A stretch of DNA of 64,000 nt from Tritrichomonas musculus (lineage: Eukaryota; Parabasalia; Tritrichomonadida; Tritrichomonadidae), in the NCBI GenBank assembly GCA_039105265.1, contig JAPFFF010000001.1, positions 6,510,001-6,574,000 on the forward strand, in the 5' to 3' direction. This document shows positions 28,467 to 39,084 of the stretch, one piece after another (within the stretch, counting starts at the first letter, position 1; every line of letters starts with the position of its first letter). The notes under the pieces were generated by a model that was given only the letters and a program-made list of their open reading frames with translations, had not been told where the DNA came from and searched no databases. Position numbers and translations under genes: made by a program.

Positions 28467-28793
28467 ATGGATGAAATAAGAGAAAATGCGATGGATAAAG
28501 TTTTATCCGCTCTACCAACTCTTCAAGATTCAATTTTGCCATGCGTTGAAATATGCACAGAAAACTTAGAAGCTCCATCTCTACAAAATATTAAATCAAT
28601 TATTAGAACAAATGTAGCAAGAGATTGTGGTGACGATTTTAATGAAATCCAAAAGAATTTTTTCGAAAAAAAAAATAAAAAGGAAAATGTAAATAATAAT
28701 GTTCTTATTGATATCATTACAGACATGATGTATGACGGGATTCAACTTTTTAATGATGAAGAGCTAGCAGCAATATCCCTAGGAAATCCTTGA
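28467..28793 (+). CDS. Small hypothetical acidic protein (108 aa)
   Basis: The frame starts at ATG 28467 in a TCTAATGGATG context and is more codon-like than its surroundings. The product is acidic and mainly helical, with a Lys/Asn-rich linker (KKNKKENVNNN) between two helical parts. No domain is recognised. It is convergent with the large minus-strand gene that ends at 29128. Confidence 0.5.
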   Translation: MDEIRENAMDKVLSALPTLQDSILPCVEICTENLEAPSLQNIKSIIRTNVARDCGDDFNEIQKNFFEKKNKKENVNNNVLIDIITDMMYDGIQLFNDEELAAISLGNP

Positions 28794-29127
28794 AAAACAA
28801 CAATCATAGAAATATGACAACAAAATTATAGAGATTAAATTAGATTTCTTTTTTCTTACCTACAAATGAATTTATATAATTATAAACATGCGTTCTTTAA
28901 TTTTTTCAAATCTATTAGATTTTTACCTTGTAGTTTTTTTTGATAATATAATAGTTTTGTCGTCAATTTTTTTTTTTTTTTAGATGTTTAAGCTTTTTCA
29001 CAGCTTTCAACATCAACGTCCTTCTGAATATTTGATTCATTTTTTCAACTAAAAGAGAGAGAGAGAGAAAAAAATATCAGATTAATTTTTTACAAAAAAA
29101 AGCAAAGTTAAGAAGCATATAAAAAAA
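28794..29127. other. Convergent intergenic gap
   Basis: Contains a T tract at about 28968-28981 and a short GA repeat near 29054-29068; otherwise featureless. It separates the 3' ends of two convergent genes. Confidence 0.6.
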
Positions 29128-32100
29128 TCAGGCGCCTTTGTTCTTTCTTTTAGATGGATCATTTAATTCACAATAAGACAAAACCGTTTGGATGGGCAAA
29201 TCACGAAATTCATATAAAGTTAAATAAGTGGCGATAATTTGAGATACCATATTGATACCATCCTCAGAATCCAGAAGTTTTCTAAATTTATCATTAGCTG
29301 CATTTTTTGAATGAATAAATTCATCAATTGTGTCAATGAAAGCTTTCGTAATCATAGTGTTCTGATCTTCATTACTGTCTTCACATTCATTATCATCATC
29401 CTCTTCTTCATCGTCATTATCGAAACCCGATCCACAAACTTCTTTCAAATCATCAATATCGCTTGTGTTCCAAGATGTTCTATAAGGGACAAAGCAGAAA
29501 TTAATTTTAATGCCCTTTATTTTTCTGTAATCGCGGAGCGAATCAAGGTTCAATGAATAATTAACAGATTCTTGGAAATGCATAATTATTAACTTTGGAG
29601 AGCCATCAGCTAAGCTTAATCGTTTAGGAACATCTTTTTGATACTGTTTCATGAAGTTGAGTGAGTTGATCATATGATATGAACATATCATTACTAAATT
29701 GGATGCACGAACCGCTGCTGTCATTCTAAGCTCGTTCATTTTATCTGTATTATTTCCATGGAAGTAAAGAATAACATGCGCTGTCTTTCTAATAACTCGT
29801 ATACCAACCCAAACTCCGTTGATGTTTACTGAGTTAAATCTGGTGCCAAAAATAGTATCGATAAATTGAGGAAGCTGAGGATTGCTCATATCACCCAAAA
29901 AAGTGACAATATTAACCTTTAGCTTGTGGGTCCGAATAACATCTTCAATGTGATGCAATGAAATTTTCGTGAACGTGCGAGAATAAAAGGAACGAATAGA
30001 TGCGGCGAAAAAGTGGCTACTATTGACTTCGCGAAATTGTTCCATATTTTTACGGATTAGAAACATGAGACCATGTGATTCATATGCAATTAAAGCTGGG
30101 AAGTATTCAGCAGCTGTTAGATGAATGTTCCAAATATCACGTTTAATTCCATCATTAATAGAAGTTTCATCATTGTCATCATTTTCATCTTCTTCATCTT
30201 GATCAGTTCTCTGCTTTGGAGGAGTTTGGAACATACCAATCTGATTGAAGAAAGGCTGATGATCATTTAAGTGACCAAATGATATATTGAATTTCGGATT
30301 GATTGTTTGAGTTGGGAAGAAATGGATGTCGTATTCACCTTTAAAATGCCTGTCTTCATCATATTTCTCAACAATATTAGCTATACCTTGCTCTGAGCCA
30401 AGCATTGTTGAAATGAGAGGATAATCAACAGAAACACCTTGCAATTTAGAGAATGGAGGCACTTCTTCATTATTATCTTCTTCATTTTCATTCTGATTTT
30501 CTTCTTCATTTTGGTTTTCATCTTTATTTTCATTTTCTCCTTCATTTTCATTTTCTTCTTCGTTTTCTCCATTTTCTTCTTCCTCCTCTGCCTCTGTAAT
30601 TTCTTCAACTGTTCCATCTTGCTTGACAGCAAGAAGATATTGTGGTGTACCTACGAGTTCAAAATCTTCATTCTTACTCAAATGATGTTTGGTTGCTGTT
30701 TTATATGAGGTATTAATAGCATAAAATACAATTTTATCAAATTCATCCTTGACTGCAGCAAAAAGTGTTGACTCTTCTCTTCCATATTTCATTTTACAAA
30801 TATTCCTTATTTCAGCTTTATGGATTTGACATAATTTTCTTTTTGGATGAACATCAATTAGTAATAATTGCTGTATTTCAACTGTGTGATAAAAAATGGC
30901 GAGTTGATGAGTAGATGAATTTTGAACGAAATCAGCACATTTAATAGCAACTCCTTTGAATGTCATAAGAGGAACGCAGAATTCAAGGTTTGTGTTACCG
31001 AGAGGAACCAAGTAAAGATAAACATCTCTGTAAAACTGTGAATCATTATTTATCATATAATCATTATCGTCATTTTGCTCAAGCAATTCTTCTTGTGCGA
31101 GAAGGATCATCGTATTTTTGTTGTATTTCCAGAGATAAATGATTTCTTTAGAGGTAGTTATGGTTGATTCAGGTGATAAACATAAATGAGAAGCACTTCG
31201 AATAACATGCGTTTTATATTTATACTTGATAATAGATCTTTTTTCGTTTTCTTTTCCAGGGAAATTAAATTTGACTTCCATAAGATGATTTATTGGATCT
31301 TGAAATGAGCGAACATTATATAAAGGAAGTATTTTTTGTGGTTTCCCATCAATCATTTTAACTGGACATTCATCGACTTTTTTGAATGTCATTTCATCAA
31401 ATATGGAAACAATATTTTGATCCAAATCTTTGATAATTTCTTCAGGTTTCTTAACCAATTCATATTGTTGAGATGTATATTGGATATCAGTTTGCTTGTT
31501 GAGGTATTCAACAAACAAACTTGAACTGACAGGCTCATATTGTTCATTTATGGTATAATTTTGTAATTGAATTTCTGCTTCGTTTATGTCACGAATACCT
31601 AGCATAGAATGGAGAGATATGACAGGACCAGTAGCACTCATTGTTTTATGCGATGAAATAATTTTTTGTAATGTTGCAAAAGCAATGTCAATTAATTTGT
31701 GCATTTGTCTTAATGGACCAATAGGATGCTCTCTCATGTATTGAATGTTTCTTTCATAAACTTGAATAAAATTGTCAATTTCTTTGATATAAAATGCAGA
31801 ACTCTTCTTTTTACCAGATTGCATTTTTCTTGCGATTCCGTAAAGTAAAGTATCATGCTGGTTCATTTCTAATAATTGAGTACCTTTTGATGAAATACAA
31901 TCTCGACATATAAATAAAATTTCAGCAAGAGAGCTAATTTGATATGGAAGCATAAACATCGATTGGTCACAAAGACACTGACATTTACAGCATTTTCGAC
32001 CAATATTAACATGCCCAGCACAATACTTAAGAATTGAAAGAGTACATAAATCTTGCGCATATTTTGTGTTGGCACATTGAGCAAGAGTAATACGAGACTT

Positions 32101-33618
32101 TTGCGGGAGGAAAAGAGGCGTAAGGCTAGGAGGTTGCTTGGATTTAATTAGATTTTGAAAACTGACTCTGGATTGGTCAAATAGGGTTACTTCTTCATCA
32201 AGCTGTTGCGGTTTTTCTTCTGTATCATTTTGATCTCGTGGTAATGAGGCTATAACAATACGTAGTGCGTCATTATCAGGCATGTCGCCTATATCTTGAT
32301 TTCCCATGTATATCATTTGATTCTTGATGACTTCTTTACACGGTGCATCTAAATACTGTGGCTTATGAACCAAGCTGATGTCATTTAAAGTTTCTTTTTG
32401 TTTTTTTCTTTTTGTTTCTTTTGAAACAATATAGAATTTGTCACTACCCATCACTTTGTAAGCGTTTTTACATGAAATTGTGAATGTTTTTGATGAGCTA
32501 TCGTTTTCATCATTTTCATCTTCGACCTTTTTGAGAGGAGTACATTTATCTGTAATTGACTCAATAAAAGAGGTTAAAAGCGCCGTATTGTCTTTATCAA
32601 ACGTGGGAATTTCGATGTTAATGGTTATTTTATGATCTTTTGAAGAAGGATGAACTCTTAATTTTGGCGAGCTAATTGCTGTCTTTTCACTGATATGACC
32701 TTCAATACGTTTATATCGAGAGTCATTATGACCTGTAAATAGTTTAGTATTATAATTATAATAAACAGCAAAATTTTGATCAATTGTTTCAAAAGTGTTC
32801 AAGAAATTGGCATGCTTTTCATTTTGTTCAGTTTCAGGTGGAATACTTTTAGTATATATGACTTTTTTATAATTAAGTGGTTGCGCTATTAAAAATTTAT
32901 TCGGTCCTAGAATAACAATATATATTTCATATTTGTTATTATTTTCTATACCAATACTAAGTGAGTATGTTGAAACACTTTTTTCTGGAATTCTGGGAAA
33001 TATTAAGAAAAATCGCATATTCATTGAACATGCTAGAACATGAAGAGAATATAGATCATCCAATGACCTTAGTTCCCAATCTTCATCTGGGAAATGAGCA
33101 ACTAAATGATCAAAAAACACTTTTAATTGAGACTCGATTTCTGATTTCTGAATATTTGATCTTGAATATAAATTAGCCCAATTATCCTTAATTATTTTTG
33201 TTTTTGTTTGTTTCCCTTTAAAATAAATTAAAAATTCTGTTGTATTCATTGTAAATAGTTTTGCAAGCTGTGGAATAAGTAACGATGGGCTAGAATCTGT
33301 GAAAAGATGGAAAGGTAACAAAATTTCATTGATTTTGTTCTCAGGAATAGGCTGTAAATTCGGATCATTAATTAAACCTATCAATAAAAATGGATGAGAA
33401 AACATAACTTGAGTTAATGAAAATGATATTCTTTGATCATTGATCGGGATAAACAATTCTGTTTTGTTTGTTACGAGTTTCTTGTTCCTCTTCAGTCTTT
33501 CTTTATGACGAAATAGTAAATTCGTTGTATCTTTTTTTTCTAAAGACGATTCAACATCTATGAAAGCGCTGATTCTTTTTTCGAAATTAGAAGTTTTTGT
33601 TGTGGGTGTATCATCCAT
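29128..33618 (-). CDS. Large protein with Cys-rich cluster and degenerate GTPase-like domain
   Basis: The start is the ATG at 33618; three upstream codons in frame lack ATG. The product has 1496 residues. A Cys-rich stretch at about 535-580 (CCKCQCLC ... CRDC) could bind zinc. A central region (about 770-960) is rich in beta-strands. An Asn/Glu-rich acidic stretch lies at about 1010-1055. Residues about 1235-1400 look like a G domain of the very-large-inducible/URGCP type (TFLGDMSNPQ..., FIDTIFGTRFNS, GVWVGIR, ASNLVMICSYH). In that region the P-loop GxxxxGK[ST] is replaced by GDMSNPQLPQ and the DxxG-like segment is lost. It is probably a non-catalytic scaffold. Confidence 0.55.
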   Translation of the reverse strand: MDDTPTTKTSNFEKRISAFIDVESSLEKKDTTNLLFRHKERLKRNKKLVTNKTELFIPINDQRISFSLTQVMFSHPFLLIGLINDPNLQPIPENKINEILLPFHLFTDSSPSLLIPQLAKLFTMNTTEFLIYFKGKQTKTKIIKDNWANLYSRSNIQKSEIESQLKVFFDHLVAHFPDEDWELRSLDDLYSLHVLACSMNMRFFLIFPRIPEKSVSTYSLSIGIENNNKYEIYIVILGPNKFLIAQPLNYKKVIYTKSIPPETEQNEKHANFLNTFETIDQNFAVYYNYNTKLFTGHNDSRYKRIEGHISEKTAISSPKLRVHPSSKDHKITINIEIPTFDKDNTALLTSFIESITDKCTPLKKVEDENDENDSSSKTFTISCKNAYKVMGSDKFYIVSKETKRKKQKETLNDISLVHKPQYLDAPCKEVIKNQMIYMGNQDIGDMPDNDALRIVIASLPRDQNDTEEKPQQLDEEVTLFDQSRVSFQNLIKSKQPPSLTPLFLPQKSRITLAQCANTKYAQDLCTLSILKYCAGHVNIGRKCCKCQCLCDQSMFMLPYQISSLAEILFICRDCISSKGTQLLEMNQHDTLLYGIARKMQSGKKKSSAFYIKEIDNFIQVYERNIQYMREHPIGPLRQMHKLIDIAFATLQKIISSHKTMSATGPVISLHSMLGIRDINEAEIQLQNYTINEQYEPVSSSLFVEYLNKQTDIQYTSQQYELVKKPEEIIKDLDQNIVSIFDEMTFKKVDECPVKMIDGKPQKILPLYNVRSFQDPINHLMEVKFNFPGKENEKRSIIKYKYKTHVIRSASHLCLSPESTITTSKEIIYLWKYNKNTMILLAQEELLEQNDDNDYMINNDSQFYRDVYLYLVPLGNTNLEFCVPLMTFKGVAIKCADFVQNSSTHQLAIFYHTVEIQQLLLIDVHPKRKLCQIHKAEIRNICKMKYGREESTLFAAVKDEFDKIVFYAINTSYKTATKHHLSKNEDFELVGTPQYLLAVKQDGTVEEITEAEEEEENGENEEENENEGENENKDENQNEEENQNENEEDNNEEVPPFSKLQGVSVDYPLISTMLGSEQGIANIVEKYDEDRHFKGEYDIHFFPTQTINPKFNISFGHLNDHQPFFNQIGMFQTPPKQRTDQDEEDENDDNDETSINDGIKRDIWNIHLTAAEYFPALIAYESHGLMFLIRKNMEQFREVNSSHFFAASIRSFYSRTFTKISLHHIEDVIRTHKLKVNIVTFLGDMSNPQLPQFIDTIFGTRFNSVNINGVWVGIRVIRKTAHVILYFHGNNTDKMNELRMTAAVRASNLVMICSYHMINSLNFMKQYQKDVPKRLSLADGSPKLIIMHFQESVNYSLNLDSLRDYRKIKGIKINFCFVPYRTSWNTSDIDDLKEVCGSGFDNDDEEEDDDNECEDSNEDQNTMITKAFIDTIDEFIHSKNAANDKFRKLLDSEDGINMVSQIIATYLTLYEFRDLPIQTVLSYCELNDPSKRKNKGA

Positions 33619-33922
33619 AATAATCAAATATTTATTGGCAAAAAATTTTGGTTGAAATCCCTAATAGAATTTCCATTTTTTTTTTTAAAATAAAAATATC
33701 TTCTTTTTTTTTTTAAGACAACAAGAAACAAAAGTCTTAATTAATAAACAATTGCTAATTCATTTTAAAAAAATTATCAATTAAATGCAAAATGCAAAAT
33801 CTGTTAGTTTATAAAATTATAAGAGAACATAAACCTTTTCCAGATAGTCTATTCTATTCAAATATCAAACAAAAACATTTTTCAAAGAAAACACATTATA
33901 TTATATTATATATATTAAACAA
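33619..33922. other. A+T-rich spacer
   Basis: Nothing specific was seen apart from short A and T runs. Confidence 0.6.
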
Positions 33923-34300
33923 CTATTCAATTAAACTTTTAATAACATTAACTTGTTGTACTAATTCATCATGATTTTCATTAAGCATATTAATTTCCTC
34001 CTTTAAACATGATAAAGCTTCAAAAATTTGTTCAAGAGTAACGTCTCTAGATTGCGTTTTGACTCTTTTTTTCTTAGAATGATATACTGTCTGTGGGGGA
34101 CGTGCAGGACAATACGAATCATTATCAAAAGCTAATTTATACGGGTTGGACTGGTCAAACTCATTTGTTGACATTTGATTTCTTTGTCTCATTTGTTCAA
34201 TTCGCTCCAATTTTTCACCTGTCTGGGCAGCTTTTTTAGCAATTTGATCCAATTTCAATGCTATATCTTGTAAATCATTAGATTCATTGCGGGTATTCAT
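33923..34300 (-). CDS. Small coiled-coil protein (125 aa), hypothetical
   Basis: Two helical, heptad-like segments (about 8-45 and 88-125, e.g. LEQIFEALSCLKEEINMLNENHDELVQQVNVI) flank a central Pro/Tyr/Lys-rich linker with YCPARPPQTVYHSKKKRVK. The protein is likely an oligomeric or adaptor protein; the basic block could be a nuclear signal. No family is recognised. It reads away from the neighbouring mariner remnant. Confidence 0.55.
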   Translation of the reverse strand: MNTRNESNDLQDIALKLDQIAKKAAQTGEKLERIEQMRQRNQMSTNEFDQSNPYKLAFDNDSYCPARPPQTVYHSKKKRVKTQSRDVTLEQIFEALSCLKEEINMLNENHDELVQQVNVIKSLIE

Positions 34301-34474
34301 AATTTTTAAGATTAATTAAGCATTTGTCAGAAAAATTAAATAATAAACGGACATATCGACAATTACCAATATTACCATATTAACAATTGTATGCTTTTTA
34401 GGATCAGAAATAAAATTAAACTATTTTATATTTGAGGTAAAATCCCATTTTATTTAATTCTGAAGGATAGTATA

Positions 34475-35212
34475 GTGTTCCTAAAAAATATTGATAAGAA
34501 ATGAATTCAATAGTTAATCGTCGTTAACAAAAGTTATTTTATTTTTAAAATTTTTAATTTAAAAAGTTAAATTTCTTATCAATATTTTTTCGGCAATTGA
34601 AAAAGTTGATTTTTTATTAAAAATTAAAATTAAAATCTTACTTGATTGCCTTGCACTTCGAGGCATTGTTTCAATTTCTTTGGAAAAGAATCAATCAAAG
34701 AATTGTTTGTTGCTAAACTTAGATTATTCCATATAAAGAATAAAATTTGTGTTCAGGAAACATTTGCCATTTCAGCTCCAGGGATTTCAGGAAACGTTAT
34801 TGCTTTAACGCATATGAAATACTTGATTTCATTTGTTAATATTTGTGGTCGGCAGGGTTGTGTTTTTTCTGGTCTCCCTTCATCAATCTATTTAGCTACT
34901 GCTTTGACGCAATTTAACGAAATATTTAATGCATCAGCTGTTTTGCTTTTATTAAAATTGTACGATTGCAGAACCACTTGCGATTAAATTATAGCGTTCG
35001 TTTGTATTTTTTGGTAAAGAAAACAAATAAATAAAAGGTCAAAAGATTGACCAACAATTGATTCATAAATTCATGAATAGGTCATTAAATTTGAATGAAT
35101 TTGAAAGAAATTTTAAAATTCTCTCAAATTATTTTTAAATAAATTTTCTCAATTTTTTCAATGAAACATGAAAATTTCTCTCAAATTTCTTATCAATATT
35201 TTTTAGGACCAC
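34475..35212 (-). mobile_element. Internally deleted Tc1/mariner-type transposon, 738 bp
   Basis: The 28-bp terminal inverted repeats begin GTG(T/G)TCCTAAAAAATATTG, differ by a single base, and lie at 34475-34502 and 35185-35212. Both are bordered by TA (34473-34474, 35213-35214; TATA on each side). A third copy of the inner TIR sequence lies at 34571-34590 in the orientation of the right end. A transposase remnant lies on the minus strand between them. Confidence 0.85.
34640..35000 (-). pseudogene. Tc1/mariner transposase remnant
   Basis: The minus-strand reading gives NKSKTADALNISLNCVKAVAK followed by a stop at 34908-34906, then IDEGRPEKTQPCRPQILTN, the usual HTH and linker of IS630/Tc1 transposases. 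It continues through EIKYFICVKAITFPEIPGAEMANVS to a second stop at 34773-34771. Close downstream comes WNNLSLATNNSLIDSFPKKLKQCLEV, the typical C-terminal end of the same proteins. The DDE/DDD catalytic core between them is missing, so this copy cannot transpose itself. A plus-strand open frame at 34646-34987 is only its antisense shadow. Confidence 0.75.
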
Positions 35213-35363
35213 TATATTGTAAGATTCATACAAAAAGTTGAATAAAAATCAAAAGTATAAGAAAAAATTGTACTTTTTTTAGCTTTTTGTGAGTTTTATT
35301 TTTTTTTTCAAATGCATTTTTCAATTAATATTATATTTTTCAATCTCCAAAAAAAAAAAAAAT

Positions 35364-36800
35364 ATGAATCAATGCGTTTTAGGAGATCAATTCATAATTC
35401 GTAAGAAAATAGGTGCTGGAAGTTTTGGCGAAATTTATTCAGGAGAAAATATCAAAACACATCGACGTGTTGCTATTAAATTCGAAAAAAAAGATTGCGA
35501 AATTCCCCAATTATACTACGAGTCAAAGCTTTACACCATTTTACAAGGAGGTCCCGGAATTCCTTCTATTTACTGGTATGGAAATGATGAGAATAATAAC
35601 GCTTTAGTTATTGATATGCTTGGAAAATCATTGGAAACACTTTTCAAGCAATGTAATTCACATTTTTCTCTCAAAACAGTTTTAATGCTTGCTGAACAAA
35701 TGATTACATGCCTAGAATATTTTCATCAAAAAAATTTTATACATAGAGATATAAAGCCAGACAATTTTGTTATAGGACTCGGATCAAAATCAAATCAAGT
35801 TTATATTATAGATTTTGGCCTCGCAAAAAAATATAGAGATACTTGGAATCATCAACATATTCAATTTTCTACAGGAAATTCTCTAACTGGCACTGCTCGA
35901 TACTCGTCATTAAACGCACTCAAAGGTTCAGAACAATCTAGACGTGATGATTTAGAAGCACTTGGATACGTTTTAATTTATTTATTACGTGGTAATTTAC
36001 CATGGATGGGAAAACGCTTTATTGATAAAGAAAATAAATATCAAGGAATAGCTAATATGAAGGAGAATACAACTTTTGAAGATTTATGTGAAGGTTTTCC
36101 AGACGAATTCATACAATATTTTTATTTAGTTCGAAATCTCGGATTTGCAGAAAAACCCGATTATTTAACTTATAGGAAAATATTTAGAGATTTACTTATT
36201 AAAGAAGGCTATAGTTATGACTATAAATATGATTGGACTTTACCAGAATATGAAAAACCCTTACCTATACATTCAGCAAGCTGCATTATCACTAAGCAGG
36301 ATGAAAAACAAACACATAATCAGATCACGAAACAAAAACAAAATCAAAAACAAACTCAAGCCCGAACTCAAACTCAGGCTCAAAAGCAAAATTCAATACA
36401 GACCTCCCCAAAGGATGAACTGAAGCAGTTAACACACAAAAAAGTTGAATTAGAAGTATCATCAAAAACAGAAAAGCCAATTGAAATTCAGGTTAGATCT
36501 GCTTCACCCATTAGAAATAATTTTACATCTAGCAGCACAGGACCTTCGAAATTAATTGAAAATCCATATTTTAAGAAAAAAAGCCAAGATCAACCCCAAC
36601 AACAGCAAATACCAAAAATTCCTAAATCACACTCATCTGTACATAGATTTCAATTTAAGCTTGAAAAAAATATGGATTATACAGGCAAAGCTAATTCAAA
36701 TAGAAGTAACGGAATGCCTCTTATGAAGTCATCTCCAAATTTATTGGAGAACCATTCGAATCCACATCATCCCCGCTCGAAAGGAATTACTGGCCAATAA
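35364..36800 (+). CDS. Casein kinase 1 family protein kinase
   Basis: The start is placed at ATG 35364 (MNQCVLGDQFIIRKKIG); the open frame extends 25 codons upstream without ATG. The product has 478 residues. Kinase motifs: GAGSFGEIY glycine loop at about 16, VAIKFE catalytic lysine at about 37, HRDIKPDNF at about 128, DFGLAKKY at about 152, and the CK1-specific LTGTARYSSLNALKG and SRRDDLEALGYVL at about 175-205 in place of APE. The 170-residue tail is Gln/Thr- and Ser-rich without a domain and may target or restrain the kinase. CK1 kinases are greatly expanded in trichomonads. Confidence 0.93.
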   Translation: MNQCVLGDQFIIRKKIGAGSFGEIYSGENIKTHRRVAIKFEKKDCEIPQLYYESKLYTILQGGPGIPSIYWYGNDENNNALVIDMLGKSLETLFKQCNSHFSLKTVLMLAEQMITCLEYFHQKNFIHRDIKPDNFVIGLGSKSNQVYIIDFGLAKKYRDTWNHQHIQFSTGNSLTGTARYSSLNALKGSEQSRRDDLEALGYVLIYLLRGNLPWMGKRFIDKENKYQGIANMKENTTFEDLCEGFPDEFIQYFYLVRNLGFAEKPDYLTYRKIFRDLLIKEGYSYDYKYDWTLPEYEKPLPIHSASCIITKQDEKQTHNQITKQKQNQKQTQARTQTQAQKQNSIQTSPKDELKQLTHKKVELEVSSKTEKPIEIQVRSASPIRNNFTSSSTGPSKLIENPYFKKKSQDQPQQQQIPKIPKSHSSVHRFQFKLEKNMDYTGKANSNRSNGMPLMKSSPNLLENHSNPHHPRSKGITGQ

Positions 36801-37350
36801 TTATTTTGTTACATTAATATATTTAAATTGTTTTTTTAATATTAAAAAAAATTCGCGCAATTTTTTTATTTTTTCTTGATATTATTATAATAATATTAAT
36901 TGATGAAAACAAACTAGTTCAAATGGACTACTTATCACATAAGCTAGTTATATGTATATCTTCTTCATACTTTTTTATATTCTTTACATTTCAAATTTGT
37001 ATCATACATATTATTAAGTTTTTCTTGTTGATTATATAATATTCAATAAAAAATTAGAACAAATGCATATTCACGTTCAATTCCATAAAAACGAATGGGT
37101 AGATCCAATTTTTTAGCCGAGCACAATTTCAAAATTTTGGTTTTTCTTAGATCTTGGACTATGATTTATTTAAAATATCATCTCTTTGTTGCCATATCTA
37201 ATAGAATATTGCTAAATACTAATGATTAGTGTCAATAATCAATAACTTATGAAAAATTGAAAGATTTCATTTAATCTATAAGTATAATTTTACTAATAAT
37301 ATCATTAATAAATTATTATTAGTATGAAGAGTGCAAAAAATTAATATTTT
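36801..37350. other. Convergent A+T-rich spacer
   Basis: Separates the 3' ends of the kinase and PSP1-domain genes. No gene or repeat was recognised. Confidence 0.6.
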
Positions 37351-38460
37351 CTATTCCATTGTGAATCTTCTTTCACGAGTTGAATGGGTAAAAACATCTC
37401 TAACCGGTGATGTTCCATCAAACCATACCATCCAAATTCTGGTTCCGAATTCTCTAAATAAAGTATGTACAAGATTTCTAAAATCAATATATTGATTGGC
37501 AGAAAAATAGACAGTAAGTTTTTTCCCATCAAACTGTAATTCAGTTGCAGTAATTTTCATAGGCAGTCCGAGTTCGTCAGCTTTTTCCTGACAAACATTT
37601 CTAGCATTTTTTTCTCTTTCTTCTTTATTAGGTATCATCGAAATTTCATATGGCGTTGCTTTTCTGATTATATTTCTAGCAGCAATAACATCTTTTTCAA
37701 GAGGATGAGTTTCATTTTTTACAACACGTCCGATATCAAATCCTCTATCTGCTTCTGTTATTACATAATCTTCTTGTTCTAGCGCTATTTTTGGCGTATT
37801 TTTAACAAGCAATGTTCTATTTGGATGAAATTGAACGAAATAATATTCTCCTACATTTGCATTATTTGTCGGATTATTATTAGAAAGATCTGTATTGTTA
37901 TTATTTGGAGCCATCATTGGTGCTGGCGTAATAAAAGATGGTTGTGGCATTGGCTGAACTGGTAGAGGCGGCGGAGTTTGATATCTTGGTATTGTTGCAG
38001 CACGATGCGACAAATGATTTCCTTGTGGATGGAAAGAAGTAAAATTGCCTGAAGAAGATAAAGATGATGGAAAAAAATTTTGATTAAAAGTGTCTGCATA
38101 ATGCTGTTGAGACATATAAGGGCGCGAAGATGGTGGCGTTGCAAAAGCAATTGCTGAATCATCATTATAATTGTTAAGTTCTTCTAAAGCAGCTGAAGCA
38201 GAGTGAGCTTGGTTTTCATCTGCAGTTGACATATCAACATTGTTATCATATTTTTCATGTTGATTGAATTGTGGTTGGCCTAGATATCCATTATTTGAAT
38301 TTGGTTGATTACTATTATTATTATTGTCAAACTTTGGATTGCTAGAAAAGTCATTACCACCTGTCTTGCTCATATATGAATTATCTGTAGTATTATTAGC
38401 GTTCCCATCAGTTGCATCATTGTCACCATCGTCGAGGAATATGTCCCATGACTGCGACAT
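37351..38460 (-). CDS. PSP1-domain protein
   Basis: This 369-residue protein has an N-terminal 190 residues that are Asn/Ser/Pro-rich and probably disordered. Residues about 205-345 form a PSP1 C-terminal domain: YYFVQFHPNR, RGFDIGRVVKNE, ATPYEISMIPNKEEREKNARNVCQEKADELGLPM and LTVYFSANQYIDFRNLVHTLFREFGTRIWM, the hallmark order seen in fungal Psp1, kinetoplastid cycling-sequence-binding proteins and bacterial YaaT/RicT. Eukaryotic members bind RNA or suppress polymerase defects. A role in mRNA control is likely, but the target is unknown. Confidence 0.85.
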   Translation of the reverse strand: MSQSWDIFLDDGDNDATDGNANNTTDNSYMSKTGGNDFSSNPKFDNNNNSNQPNSNNGYLGQPQFNQHEKYDNNVDMSTADENQAHSASAALEELNNYNDDSAIAFATPPSSRPYMSQQHYADTFNQNFFPSSLSSSGNFTSFHPQGNHLSHRAATIPRYQTPPPLPVQPMPQPSFITPAPMMAPNNNNTDLSNNNPTNNANVGEYYFVQFHPNRTLLVKNTPKIALEQEDYVITEADRGFDIGRVVKNETHPLEKDVIAARNIIRKATPYEISMIPNKEEREKNARNVCQEKADELGLPMKITATELQFDGKKLTVYFSANQYIDFRNLVHTLFREFGTRIWMVWFDGTSPVRDVFTHSTRERRFTME

Positions 38461-39045
38461 AAAAATTAGAAAGTTAAATATATTGAATGATTTATCAATT
38501 TTTCAATACATAAGATTTTAAGCTATCAGAATTACATACATCGTTTTTTTCTGAAATAAATCAGATATTTCATGTATTAATGCATAAAATAATGATTCTT
38601 AAAGCATAGTACTATTTAGAAATAATTGAATTAAAAAAAAAAAAAATAAATCTGAGAAAAAAAAAATTATCATTCAAATTTTTCAAAAATGTCAAATTTT
38701 TTTCACTATGATGAAAAAATAAAACATTCAATATTTCTACAAAATTCAAAAAAACCGAACTTTTACTTATTAATTTCATAATATCATTGTTTATTATCAT
38801 GAATGAGTAAATATTAACTTTAATTTATTTTCCTCGTAAATTAATATAGCATATATTATCGAATGCGTTTAATAATAATTATTATAAATAAAGATTTTTG
38901 GAGAAAGCTAACAAATATTTGAGATATTTTTTAAAAAAAATTCAAATCTGAGTTATCAAAAAATATTATTATTTTTGTGAAAATATACAATAAGATTTTT
39001 TACATTTAAAATGATTAGTAATTCTCAATTTTGAAAAGAGATATT

Positions 39046-39084
<39 letters not shown>

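Noticed and set aside
30381-30708. Overlapping frames on both strands within the large minus-strand gene
   Set aside because: Shadows of its Glu/Asn-rich stretch.
34646-34987. 113-codon plus-strand frame in the mariner element
   Set aside because: It begins at a non-ATG codon and is antisense to the recognisable transposase remnant.
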